Shown here piece by piece: positions 8,481-15,409 of a stretch of DNA of 64,000 bases. The translations under genes were made by a program, and so were the position numbers. Under the pieces are notes generated by a model, which saw nothing but the letters and a program-made list of their open reading frames with translations, was not told the origin of the DNA and made no database searches. This DNA is from Nonomuraea rhodomycinica (GTDB lineage: Bacteria; Actinomycetota; Actinomycetes; Streptosporangiales; Streptosporangiaceae): the NCBI RefSeq assembly GCF_013363995.1, contig NZ_JABWGO010000001.1, positions 372,001 through 436,000 of the forward strand, written 5' to 3'. How positions within the stretch are numbered: the stretch's first letter is position 1; every line of letters starts with the position of its first letter.

Positions 8481-8522
8481 CTAGAAGCGGCGCCACCACT
8501 GAAGCTGGAGGCGATTTCGCAT
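8481..8522 (-). CDS. trpL: trp leader peptide (13 residues, tandem Trp)
   Basis: A short reading frame ATG...TAG coding for MRNRLQLQWWRRF, with two adjacent tryptophan codons just before the attenuator hairpin. It has no ribosome binding site. A plausible -10 box, TACCCT, ends 6 bases before the ATG, so the peptide is probably translated from a leaderless transcript. Its role is to sense charged tRNA-Trp by ribosome stalling. It was too short for ordinary gene calling. Confidence 0.85.
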   Translation of the reverse strand: MRNRLQLQWWRRF

Positions 8523-8528
8523 GGCTTC

Positions 8529-8558
8529 AGGGTAGCCGTCGCACCCAAGATCATGCAA
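8529..8558 (-). promoter_or_regulatory. Predicted trp promoter
   Basis: Reading on the minus strand, TTGCAT (8558-8553) and TACCCT (8534-8529) are separated by 18 bp. The predicted start of transcription falls at or next to the leader ATG at 8522. Confidence 0.55.
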
Positions 8559-8696
8559 CGCGGCGCGCGGCGGGGGCTCCGGGCCCCTGCGGCGTCCCGT
8601 CCGGGCGTGACGGGCGGGCGCGCACCGGGAGCTCCGGGTGAAATAGCGGGGGGCGTAGGGGTCCGCGCGGCGTGGCCGGCGGCTAGTTTGACAATC

Positions 8697-10142
8697 ATGG
8701 AACGCCCCCCGTTAGCCTGGCGGTCGACCGCCGCCGTCGCCGCGTGCCTGGTCGCGGTGCTGCTCCTGCTCGGTCAGCGGTACGGCTACCACCGCGACGA
8801 GCTGTACTTCAGGGTGCTGTCGGAGTACCCCGCCTGGGGTTACGTCGACCAGCCCCCGCTCACGCCGCTGATCGCCCGCCTGTCGATCGCGCTGTTCGGC
8901 GACACGCTGTTCGCGCTGAAGGTCTTCCCGGCGCTGGCGGCGGCGCTGCTGGTGGTGCTGGCGACGCTGATCACCAGGGAGTTCGGCGGCGCTCGCGTGG
9001 CCCAGGCCGTGGCCGCGCTGGGTGTCGCGACCGGCGCCTACACGCTGGTGGCCGGGCACTCGATGCTGACGCTGAGCTTCGACCTGCCGTTCTGGGCGGC
9101 GGCCGGGCTGTTCGCGGTCAAGGCGCTGCGCCGCGAGGACCCGCGCTGGTGGCTCGCGTTCGGCGCGGTGGCGGGGCTGGCGACGTACAACAAACTGCTG
9201 ATCGCGATGCTGGTGCTGGGGCTCGCGGCGGGGCTGCTGCTGGCGGGGCCGCGCCGGGTGCTGGCGAGCCCGTGGCTGTGGGCGGGCGCGGCGCTCGCCC
9301 TGGTGCTGGCCGTCCCCAACCTGATCTACCAGGCCACGCACGACTGGCCGCAGCTCACGATGGCGGCGGCGCTGAGCGACAACGAGGGCGACGAGCAGCG
9401 GCTGATGTTCGTGCCGATGCAGTTCGGGCTGTTCGGGCCGGTCGTGGCGGTGATCGCCGGGTTCGGCTGGTGGCGGCTGTGGAAGGACCGGCGGGTGCGG
9501 GCGGTCGCGGTCGCGTTCCCGGTGGCGGCCGTGCTGACGGTGGCCAGCGGCGGCCGGTTCGACTACACCGGCGGGTTGCTGCTGCTGCTGTTCACGGCGG
9601 GCTGCGTGAGCGTGGAGGCGGCGGGCGCGGGCCGGGTGCGCCTGGCGGTGGCGGCGCTGGCGGTCAACGGGCTGCTGTGCGCGGTGATCGCGCTGCCGCT
9701 GCTGCCCGCCGACCGGCTGGCCGCCACGCCCGTCCCGGCGGTCAACGAGGTGGCGCGCGAGTCGGTCGGCTGGCCGGAGTTCGCCGCCGCCGTGCGCGGC
9801 ATCCTCGCCTCGCTGCCGCCCGAGGAGCGGGACCGGGCGATCGTGCTGACCGGCAGCTACGGCGAGCAGGGCGCGCTGGCGCGGGCCGGGATCCCGCGCG
9901 TCTACAGCGGGCAGAACCAGCTCCACCAGTACGGCCCGCCGCCCGAGACCGGCACGGTCGCGGTGGCCGTCAACATCGGCCGGCGCGGCATGTACCGGCA
10001 GTACACCACGTGCGAGCAGCGCGCCGTGGTGGACAACCGGGTGGGCGTCGAGAACGAGATGCAGGGGATGCCGATCTTCCTGTGCCGGGGGCTGAAGGGG
10101 CCCTGGCGCGCCGCCTGGCCGCGCTACCTGCACTACAGCTAG
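8697..10142 (+). CDS. Polytopic membrane glycosyltransferase (GT39/PMT_2-like)
   Basis: A 481-residue multi-pass membrane protein of the dolichyl-phosphate-mannose mannosyltransferase/ArnT superfamily. After the first membrane segment it has the acidic loop motif HRDELYF and the QPPLTPLIARL motif typical of the family, then about ten further hydrophobic segments and a C-terminal extracytoplasmic domain. It probably transfers a sugar from a lipid carrier on the outer face of the membrane; acceptor unknown. The ATG has no Shine-Dalgarno; TAGTTT at 8684-8689 lies 7 bases upstream, so the mRNA may be leaderless. It is transcribed away from the trp leader. Confidence 0.8.
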   Translation: MERPPLAWRSTAAVAACLVAVLLLLGQRYGYHRDELYFRVLSEYPAWGYVDQPPLTPLIARLSIALFGDTLFALKVFPALAAALLVVLATLITREFGGARVAQAVAALGVATGAYTLVAGHSMLTLSFDLPFWAAAGLFAVKALRREDPRWWLAFGAVAGLATYNKLLIAMLVLGLAAGLLLAGPRRVLASPWLWAGAALALVLAVPNLIYQATHDWPQLTMAAALSDNEGDEQRLMFVPMQFGLFGPVVAVIAGFGWWRLWKDRRVRAVAVAFPVAAVLTVASGGRFDYTGGLLLLLFTAGCVSVEAAGAGRVRLAVAALAVNGLLCAVIALPLLPADRLAATPVPAVNEVARESVGWPEFAAAVRGILASLPPEERDRAIVLTGSYGEQGALARAGIPRVYSGQNQLHQYGPPPETGTVAVAVNIGRRGMYRQYTTCEQRAVVDNRVGVENEMQGMPIFLCRGLKGPWRAAWPRYLHYS

Positions 10143-10223
10143 CCCGTCGCCGTGGGTCTTGATCTTCGGGCCGGGCGGGCTCATGATCCGGTCAACGGTT
10201 CCCCTCGTTCGAAGGGCTTCGCC

Positions 10224-10466
10224 ATGCGCCGAACCACCGCCCTGTCCCTCCCTCTGGCCTTCGTGCTCGCCCTGGCCGGCGCGGCCGTCACCAGCGCACC
10301 CGCCCAGGCCCGGCCCTGCGGGCTCGGCAACTACTGCGTCACGACCTACTACTCCGACTCCTCCTGGACCACCGTGGTCGGGCAGATGGTGGAGGAATGC
10401 GAAGGCGGCGGCAGCTTCTGGGGCGTCCGCACGATCTACAAGGACTTCACCGAGCGCCCCTGCTGA
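10224..10466 (+). CDS. Small secreted four-cysteine protein (DUF6289-like)
   Basis: An 80-residue protein with a signal peptide (hydrophobic core SLPLAFVLALAGAAV, predicted cleavage after APAQA) and a mature domain of about 50 residues. Four cysteines occur at ARPCG, NYCV, EECEG and the final residue, and suggest two disulfides. The TTYYSD and SWTTVVG stretches match my memory of the DUF6289 family of small actinomycete secreted proteins. GAAGGG lies about 7 bases before the ATG. Function unknown. Confidence 0.75.
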   Translation: MRRTTALSLPLAFVLALAGAAVTSAPAQARPCGLGNYCVTTYYSDSSWTTVVGQMVEECEGGGSFWGVRTIYKDFTERPC

Positions 10467-10529
10467 GCTCGCTGTGCGCGGAGCGGCGCGGGCTTCCGCC
10501 TGCCGGTCGGCATCTGTTACTGGTAGGTA

Positions 10530-12125
10530 ATGCGACGCGTGCGGCTCCAGCGTGACCTTCCCGTTCCCATGCCGGACGGCGTGACCCTGCTGGCCGACCA
10601 CTACGCCCCCGCGGGCGGCGGGCGGGCCCCCGCGGTCCTCATCCGCTCGCCGTACGGCCGGCGGGGGCTGTTCGGCTGGATGTACGGGCGCGGCTTCGCC
10701 CGGCACGGCTTCCACGTGGTGATCCAGAGCTGCCGGGGCGGCTTCGGCTCCGGCGGCCTGCTCGACCCGATGGCCGACGAGCACGACGACGGCCTGGCGA
10801 CGCTGGCGTGGATGCGGGCCCAGCCCTGGTACGACGGGTCGTTCGCGATGTTCGGCCCGTCCTACCTCGGCTACACGCAGTGGGCCATCGCGGCCGACGC
10901 CGGGCCCGAGCTCAAGGCCATGGCGGCCCAGATCACCGCCTCGCAGTTCCGCGACGCCGCGTACGTGGGCGGGGCGTTCGCGCTGGAGTCGGCGCTGAGC
11001 TGGACGGCGATGACCGACGCCATGGCGCGGCCGTTCGGCGGGACCGCGGTGCTGACGGCCCCCAGGCTGACCCGGCGGGCCGTGCTGTCGGGACGGCCGG
11101 TGGCGGAGCTGGACCTGGCCACGGCCGGGCGGCCGCTGCCGTTCTTCCAGGACCTGCTGGCGCACCACGCCGACCCCGCCGTGCCGTATTGGGACAAGCG
11201 CGACTTCTCCCCTAGGGTCGGTCAGGTGGAGGCGGCGGTCACGCTGCTCAGCGGCTGGTACGACGTGTTCCTGCCGTGGCAGCTCAAGGACTACCTGGCG
11301 ATGCGCCGGGCGGGGCGGCGGCCGTACCTGACAATCGGGCCGTGGTACCACGTGGACGCCCGGCACGGGCGCCCGTCGATGGCCGAGGGGCTGGCCTGGT
11401 TCCGGGCGCACCTGCTGGGCGACGGCTCCGGGCTGCGGGCCGACCCCGTGCGGCTGCACGTGACGGGCGCCGGCGAGTGGCGCGACTACCCCGACTGGCC
11501 GGTGCCGGGCATGACGCCGCAGCGCTGGCACCTGCGGCGCGGCTTCGGGCTGGGCCCGGAACCGCCGCGCGAGGGCGGGGCGGACCGCTTCCGCTACGAC
11601 CCCGCGCATCCCACGCCGGTCCTCGGCGGCCCGGTGCTGCTGTCCGACTCCCGGCCGCGCGACCAGCGGCGGCTGGAGGCGCGGCGCGACGTGCTGGTCT
11701 ACAGCTCGCCGGCGCTGGCCGCGGACGTGGAGATGATCGGGCCGGTCACGGCCGAGCTGTTCGTGCGCTCCAGCACGCCGTACGTGGACGTGGTGGTGCG
11801 GGTGTGCGACGTGCACCCCGACGGCAGGTCGCTCAACCTGTGCGAGGGCGTGCGCCGCCTGCGCCCCGCCTCCGGGCGGGACGAGCCGGTCGAGGGGGAC
11901 GTGCGGCGGGTCGCGGTGGAGCTGTGGCCGCTCGGGCACCGCTTCCGCGCCGGGCACCGGATCCGCGTGCACGTGGCCGCGGGCGCGTACCCGACGATCG
12001 CCCGCAACTCCGGCACCGGACGGCCCATCGGGGACGGCGGTCCGATGGTGCCCGCCGACGTCGAGGTGTTCCACACCCCCGACCTGCCCTCGGCCGTGGT
12101 GCTGCCCCGGGTGGCGGCGAGGTGA
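10530..12125 (+). CDS. CocE/NonD family (X-Pro dipeptidyl-peptidase-like) hydrolase
   Basis: A 531-residue alpha/beta hydrolase of the CocE/NonD family (peptidase S15-like). The nucleophile elbow is visible as FGPSYLGYTQW, preceded by the oxyanion region SPYGRRGLFG and QSCRGGFGSGG. The C-terminal part is the jelly-roll domain (VEMIGPVTAELFVRSS, later ARNSGTGRPIG). Members hydrolyse acyl esters, amides or peptides; the substrate here is unknown. There is no signal peptide. Its stop overlaps the next gene's GTG start (GTGA), so it is translationally coupled to a WYL regulator. Confidence 0.88.
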   Translation: MRRVRLQRDLPVPMPDGVTLLADHYAPAGGGRAPAVLIRSPYGRRGLFGWMYGRGFARHGFHVVIQSCRGGFGSGGLLDPMADEHDDGLATLAWMRAQPWYDGSFAMFGPSYLGYTQWAIAADAGPELKAMAAQITASQFRDAAYVGGAFALESALSWTAMTDAMARPFGGTAVLTAPRLTRRAVLSGRPVAELDLATAGRPLPFFQDLLAHHADPAVPYWDKRDFSPRVGQVEAAVTLLSGWYDVFLPWQLKDYLAMRRAGRRPYLTIGPWYHVDARHGRPSMAEGLAWFRAHLLGDGSGLRADPVRLHVTGAGEWRDYPDWPVPGMTPQRWHLRRGFGLGPEPPREGGADRFRYDPAHPTPVLGGPVLLSDSRPRDQRRLEARRDVLVYSSPALAADVEMIGPVTAELFVRSSTPYVDVVVRVCDVHPDGRSLNLCEGVRRLRPASGRDEPVEGDVRRVAVELWPLGHRFRAGHRIRVHVAAGAYPTIARNSGTGRPIGDGGPMVPADVEVFHTPDLPSAVVLPRVAAR

Positions 12126-13078
12126 GCGCGTCACGGCTGATGTCGCTCGTCCTGCTCCTCCAGGCGCGCGGCAGGATGACGGCGGCGGAGCTGGCGCGCG
12201 AGCTGGAGGTGTCGGAGCGGACCGTGCACCGCGACGTGCTGGCGCTGTCCGGCTCGGGCGTGCCGGTGTACGCCGACCGGGGGCGCGGCGGCGGTTACCG
12301 GCTGCTCGAGGGTTACCGGACCCGCCTGACCGGGCTGGACCGGGCCGAGGCGGAGGCGCTGTTCCTGTCGGGCGTCCCGGCGGCGATGCGGGAGATGGGC
12401 CTGGAGGGGGTGGCGTCGACCGCCCGGGTGAAGGCCGCCGCCGCGCTGTCGCCGGGCCTGCGGGACGCGCCCGCCACGGCGGCGCAGCGCTTCCACCTGG
12501 ACGCGCCGGGCTGGTTCGCCTCGGGCGACCCGCCGCCGGCCGCGCTGGCGCCGCTGGCCCGGGCCGTGTGGGGCGACCGGCGGGTCACGGCCGCCTACCG
12601 CGAGCGCAGCCGCACCCTGGAGCCGTACGGGCTGGTGCTGAAGGCGGGGGTGTGGTACCTCGTGGCCCGGCTCCGGGAGCGGTTCCTCATCTTCCGGGTG
12701 GACCGCTTCGGCGAGGTGGAGCCGCGCGGGGAGGTCTTCGCGCGCGACCCCGGCTTCGACCTGGCGGCGTTCTGGGCCGGGCAGGCGGCGTCCTTCGCCC
12801 GCTCGCTGCTGCGCGAGAGCGTCACGCTGCGGCTCACGGAGGCCGGGGTGCGGATGCTGCGGCACGTCGCCGACCCGGCCGCGCTGGACGACGCGCTCGC
12901 CTCGCTCCAGCCCGACGGCACCGTGCGGCTCGGCGTCGAGTCGGTCGGCGTGGCCTACAGCCAGGTGCTGCGCTTCGGGCCGGAGGCGGAGGTGCTGGAC
13001 CCGCCGGAGCTGCGCGCCCTGGTCGCGGGGGCCGCGGCCCGCATGGCGCGGCTGTACGAGGGGAATGCCGACTCCTAG
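12122..13078 (+). CDS. HTH/WYL-domain transcriptional regulator
   Basis: A 318-residue DeoR-like regulator. Residues 1-60 form a winged helix-turn-helix (TAAELARELEVSERTVHRDVLAL), followed by the GGGYRLLEGYRTRL linker typical of YafY/WYL proteins and a central WYL domain (YGLVLKAGVWYLVARL, FLIFRVDRF) with a WCX-like C-terminus. WYL domains bind nucleic-acid-derived or other small ligands. The GTG start overlaps the stop of the hydrolase gene, which suggests that the pair functions together. Confidence 0.88.
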   Translation: MSASRLMSLVLLLQARGRMTAAELARELEVSERTVHRDVLALSGSGVPVYADRGRGGGYRLLEGYRTRLTGLDRAEAEALFLSGVPAAMREMGLEGVASTARVKAAAALSPGLRDAPATAAQRFHLDAPGWFASGDPPPAALAPLARAVWGDRRVTAAYRERSRTLEPYGLVLKAGVWYLVARLRERFLIFRVDRFGEVEPRGEVFARDPGFDLAAFWAGQAASFARSLLRESVTLRLTEAGVRMLRHVADPAALDDALASLQPDGTVRLGVESVGVAYSQVLRFGPEAEVLDPPELRALVAGAAARMARLYEGNADS

Positions 13079-13103
13079 GAGAGCGCTCCGCGGGACGTGA
13101 TCG

Positions 13104-13132
13104 ACCGTTCGGCGCGGCGGTACGACCATTCG
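13104..13132 (+). promoter_or_regulatory. Direct repeat ACC(G/A)TTCG-N13, possible LytTR regulator site
   Basis: ACCGTTCG (13104-13111) and ACCATTCG (13125-13132) are separated by exactly 13 bases. Known LytTR-family response regulators such as BtsR bind direct repeats of ACC(G/A)CT(C/T)A with the same 13-base spacer, upstream of pyruvate-type transporter genes. A -10-like TAAGGT follows at 13167-13172, which puts the repeat about 60 bases before the predicted transcription start, a usual place for an activator. The target would be the DUF3311-symporter operon. Confidence 0.5.
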
Positions 13133-13215
13133 GCGATCCGTGACCCGGCCGGAACACCCGTCTGCCTAAGGTGCGGGGTCGAGAGCTGCCTCTCCTCACT
13201 TCCAAGGAGACCGCC

Positions 13216-13419
13216 TTGCCCGATGACAAGAGTGACCGCAGCCCCTGGTACTGGCTGCTGCTCGTGCCCGTCGTCATCCCCCTCATGACGTTCCTGTACA
13301 ACGCCGACGAACCCCGCCTGTTCGGCTTCCCGCTCTTCTACTGGCTGCAGATGGCCTTCATCGCCCTCGGCGTCGCGACGACCACGCTGGTCTACCGGAT
13401 GACGAGGAGGCGGCCGTGA
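13216..13419 (+). CDS. DUF3311 small membrane protein, symporter partner (copy 1)
   Basis: A 67-residue protein with two transmembrane helices (WYWLLLVPVVIPLMTF and FPLFYWLQMAFIALGVATTT) joined by the NADEPRLFGFPLF loop typical of DUF3311. The start is a TTG with AAGGAGA 5 bases upstream; the resulting N-terminus (MPDDKSDRSPWYW) aligns with copy 2. DUF3311 proteins are encoded directly before sodium:solute symporters and are thought to be accessory subunits. The stop overlaps the symporter's GTG start. Confidence 0.88.
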   Translation: MPDDKSDRSPWYWLLLVPVVIPLMTFLYNADEPRLFGFPLFYWLQMAFIALGVATTTLVYRMTRRRP

Positions 13420-15026
13420 GCCTGCACATGACCGAGATCGTCATCTTCACCGTGCTGTTCCTGGCGGTCAGCGGGATGGGCTTCGTCGCCGCGCGGTGGC
13501 GCCGCCCCACGGACCTGGCCAGCCTGCACGAGTGGGGGCTGGGCGGGCGCAACTTCGGCTCGTGGATCACGTGGTTCCTCATCGGCGGCGACCTGTACAC
13601 CGCCTACACGTTCGTGGCGGTGCCGGCGCTGCTGTTCGGTGCGGGCGCGGCCGGGTTCTTCGCCGTGCCGTACACGGTGATCACCTACCCGATCGTGTTC
13701 CTCGTCATGATCCGGCTGTGGTCGGTGTCGCACGTGCACCGGCTGGTCACCCCGGCCGACTTCGTGCGCGCACGCTTCGGCTCGCCCACGCTGGCCCTGC
13801 TGGTGGCGATCACCGGGATCGTGGCGACCATGCCGTACATCGCGCTGCAGCTCGTCGGCATCGAGGCGGTGCTGAAGACGATGGGCGTGGCGGGCAGCGG
13901 GTTCCTCAGCGACCTGCCGCTGATCGTGGCGTTCGTGATCCTGGCGGCCTACACCTACCAGTCGGGGCTGCGCGCGCCGGCGCTCATCGCGTTCGTCAAG
14001 GACGTCCTCATCTACCTCGTCATCCTGGTGGCGATCGTCTACATCCCGGCCCGGCTGGGCGGCTGGGGCGCCATCTTCGACGGGGCCAAGGCGAAGTTCG
14101 AGGCCACACCGGCACCGAACGACGGCTACCTGCTCAACGCCAACAACCAGCTCCAGTACGTGACGCTCGCGCTGGGCTCGGCGCTGGCGCTGTTCCTCTA
14201 CCCGCACAGCGTCACCGGGGTGCTGGCCTCCCGCAACCGGGACGTGATCAAGCGCAACATGTCGGCGCTGCCGGCCTACAGCCTGCTGCTGGCGCTCATC
14301 GCGCTGCTCGGCTACATGGCGATCAGCGCGGGCGTCAAGCCGATCGGCAAGGACGTCAACACGGTGGTGCCGCAGCTGTTCGACCAGATGTTTCCCGACT
14401 GGTTCACGGGGATCGCGTTCGCGGCGGTCGGCATCGGCGCCCTGGTGCCGGCGGCCATCATGTCGATCGCGGCGGCCAACCTGTTCACCCGCAACATCTA
14501 CCGCGAGTACGTCAACCGCACGCCGACCGACGCCCAGGAGGCGAAGGTCAGCAAGGTCACCTCGCTCGTCGTCAAGATCGGCGCGGTGCTGTTCATCCTG
14601 CTCATCGACCCGCAGTTCTCGATCGACCTGCAGCTCATCGGCGGCGTGATGATCCTGCAGACGCTGCCGTCGGTGGCGCTCGGGCTGTTCACGCGGTGGT
14701 TCCACCGGGCCGGGCTGATCGCCGGCTGGGTCGCCGGGATGGGCGGCGGGCTGCTGATGCTCTACAGCATCACCAACCCGGCCACCAACCACGCGCACTT
14801 CGGCGGCTCGGCGTTCCCGCTGGCCAACCTGGGCCTCGACACGAAGATCACCGTCTACGCGGGCTTCCTGGCGCTGCTGCTCAACCTGGCCGTGGCGGTG
14901 ATCGGCACGCTGGTGGCGCGGGCGGCCAAGGCACCGGACGGGCCGGACGCGACCCGGCCCGGGGACTACACGGCCGACGAGGGCGACCCGCAGGTGCGGG
15001 ACGTCAACCTCAGCGGGTCCACGTGA
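13416..15026 (+). CDS. Sodium:solute symporter, monocarboxylate permease-like (copy 1)
   Basis: A 536-residue SSF-family transporter with about 13 membrane segments. Family stretches include GGRNFGSWITWFLIGGDLYTAYTFV, split across helices 1-3 of the conserved core, TPADFVRARFGS and PAAIMSIAAANLFTRNIYRE. It resembles MctP-type permeases for lactate, pyruvate or acetate. The GTG start overlaps the DUF3311 stop. It shares very high identity and the same length with the copy at 15406-17016. Substrate is inferred from the family only. Confidence 0.9.
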   Translation: MSLHMTEIVIFTVLFLAVSGMGFVAARWRRPTDLASLHEWGLGGRNFGSWITWFLIGGDLYTAYTFVAVPALLFGAGAAGFFAVPYTVITYPIVFLVMIRLWSVSHVHRLVTPADFVRARFGSPTLALLVAITGIVATMPYIALQLVGIEAVLKTMGVAGSGFLSDLPLIVAFVILAAYTYQSGLRAPALIAFVKDVLIYLVILVAIVYIPARLGGWGAIFDGAKAKFEATPAPNDGYLLNANNQLQYVTLALGSALALFLYPHSVTGVLASRNRDVIKRNMSALPAYSLLLALIALLGYMAISAGVKPIGKDVNTVVPQLFDQMFPDWFTGIAFAAVGIGALVPAAIMSIAAANLFTRNIYREYVNRTPTDAQEAKVSKVTSLVVKIGAVLFILLIDPQFSIDLQLIGGVMILQTLPSVALGLFTRWFHRAGLIAGWVAGMGGGLLMLYSITNPATNHAHFGGSAFPLANLGLDTKITVYAGFLALLLNLAVAVIGTLVARAAKAPDGPDATRPGDYTADEGDPQVRDVNLSGST

Positions 15027-15078
15027 CGTCTCACATTCCGGGACGCTCGGCCATTATTTAGGCCAAACCGTAATCCTG

Positions 15079-15108
15079 GTGACATTGGGCTTAATACCCC
15101 TGTTAGCT
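15079..15108 (+). promoter_or_regulatory. Predicted promoter of second symporter unit
   Basis: GTGACA (15079-15084) and TTAGCT (15103-15108) are 18 bp apart in an AT-rich island between the two symporter units. The predicted transcript would begin just before the hairpin at 15134-15161. The element has no counterpart in front of the first unit. Confidence 0.45.
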
Positions 15109-15133
15109 AATCTCCTGCCGTTGACCATTCAGT

Positions 15134-15161
15134 CAGGAGCCGGTCAGAGGGCCGGCTCCTG
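15134..15161. promoter_or_regulatory. 10-bp inverted repeat in 5' leader of second symporter unit
   Basis: CAGGAGCCGG (15134-15143) and CCGGCTCCTG (15152-15161) form a perfect 10-bp stem with an 8-base loop, 38 bp before the DUF3311 start. There is no T tract after it. It could terminate read-through from copy 1, or act as an operator or a leader hairpin for copy 2. Confidence 0.55.
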
Positions 15162-15199
15162 CATCCGTTCACGCGGATACGGATTGACGGAGGGGCCGA

Positions 15200-15409
15200 G
15201 TGACAACCCGGGAACCCGGGCAGCCACGCAGCGACCGCAGCCCATGGAACTGGCTGCTCGTCCTGCCCATAGCGCTGCCCCTGATGACGTTCCTGTTCAA
15301 CGCCGACGAGCCCCGGCTGCTCGGCTTCCCGCTGTTCTACTGGCTGCAGATCGCCTTCATCGCCGTCGGCGTCGCCTGCACCACGATCGTCTACAGGATG
15401 ACGCGATGA
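15200..15409 (+). CDS. DUF3311 small membrane protein, symporter partner (copy 2)
   Basis: A 69-residue paralogue of the protein at 13216-13419, with the same two helices and the NADEPRLLGFPLF loop. The GTG start is preceded by GGAGGGG about 5 bases upstream. Its stop overlaps the ATG of the second symporter (ATGA). It differs from copy 1 mainly at the N-terminus (MTTREPGQPRSDRSPW). Confidence 0.88.
   Translation: MTTREPGQPRSDRSPWNWLLVLPIALPLMTFLFNADEPRLLGFPLFYWLQIAFIAVGVACTTIVYRMTR

Larger units (their letters stand above)
8426..8522 (-). promoter_or_regulatory. trp attenuation leader RNA
   Basis: A complete attenuation leader lies between the trpE promoter and gene. Segment 1 (8493-8487) pairs with segment 2 (8480-8474) in a 7-bp hairpin whose loop holds the leader stop codon. 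Segment 2 (GGCGGC, 8481-8476) can pair instead with segment 3 (GCCGCC, 8447-8442), and segment 3 with segment 4 to form the terminator. An outer 9-bp stem (8521-8513 with 8472-8464) also brings the very 5' end of the RNA to the region after the stop. Ribosome stalling at the two Trp codons (8498-8493) would mask segment 1, free segment 2 and allow read-through when tryptophan is scarce. Confidence 0.85.

Noticed and set aside
1..13078. Possible natural-product biosynthetic cluster because of the P450, methyltransferases and fused anthranilate synthase
   Set aside because: No polyketide, peptide synthetase, terpene or RiPP core gene is present, and trpE has a tryptophan attenuator that fits primary metabolism.
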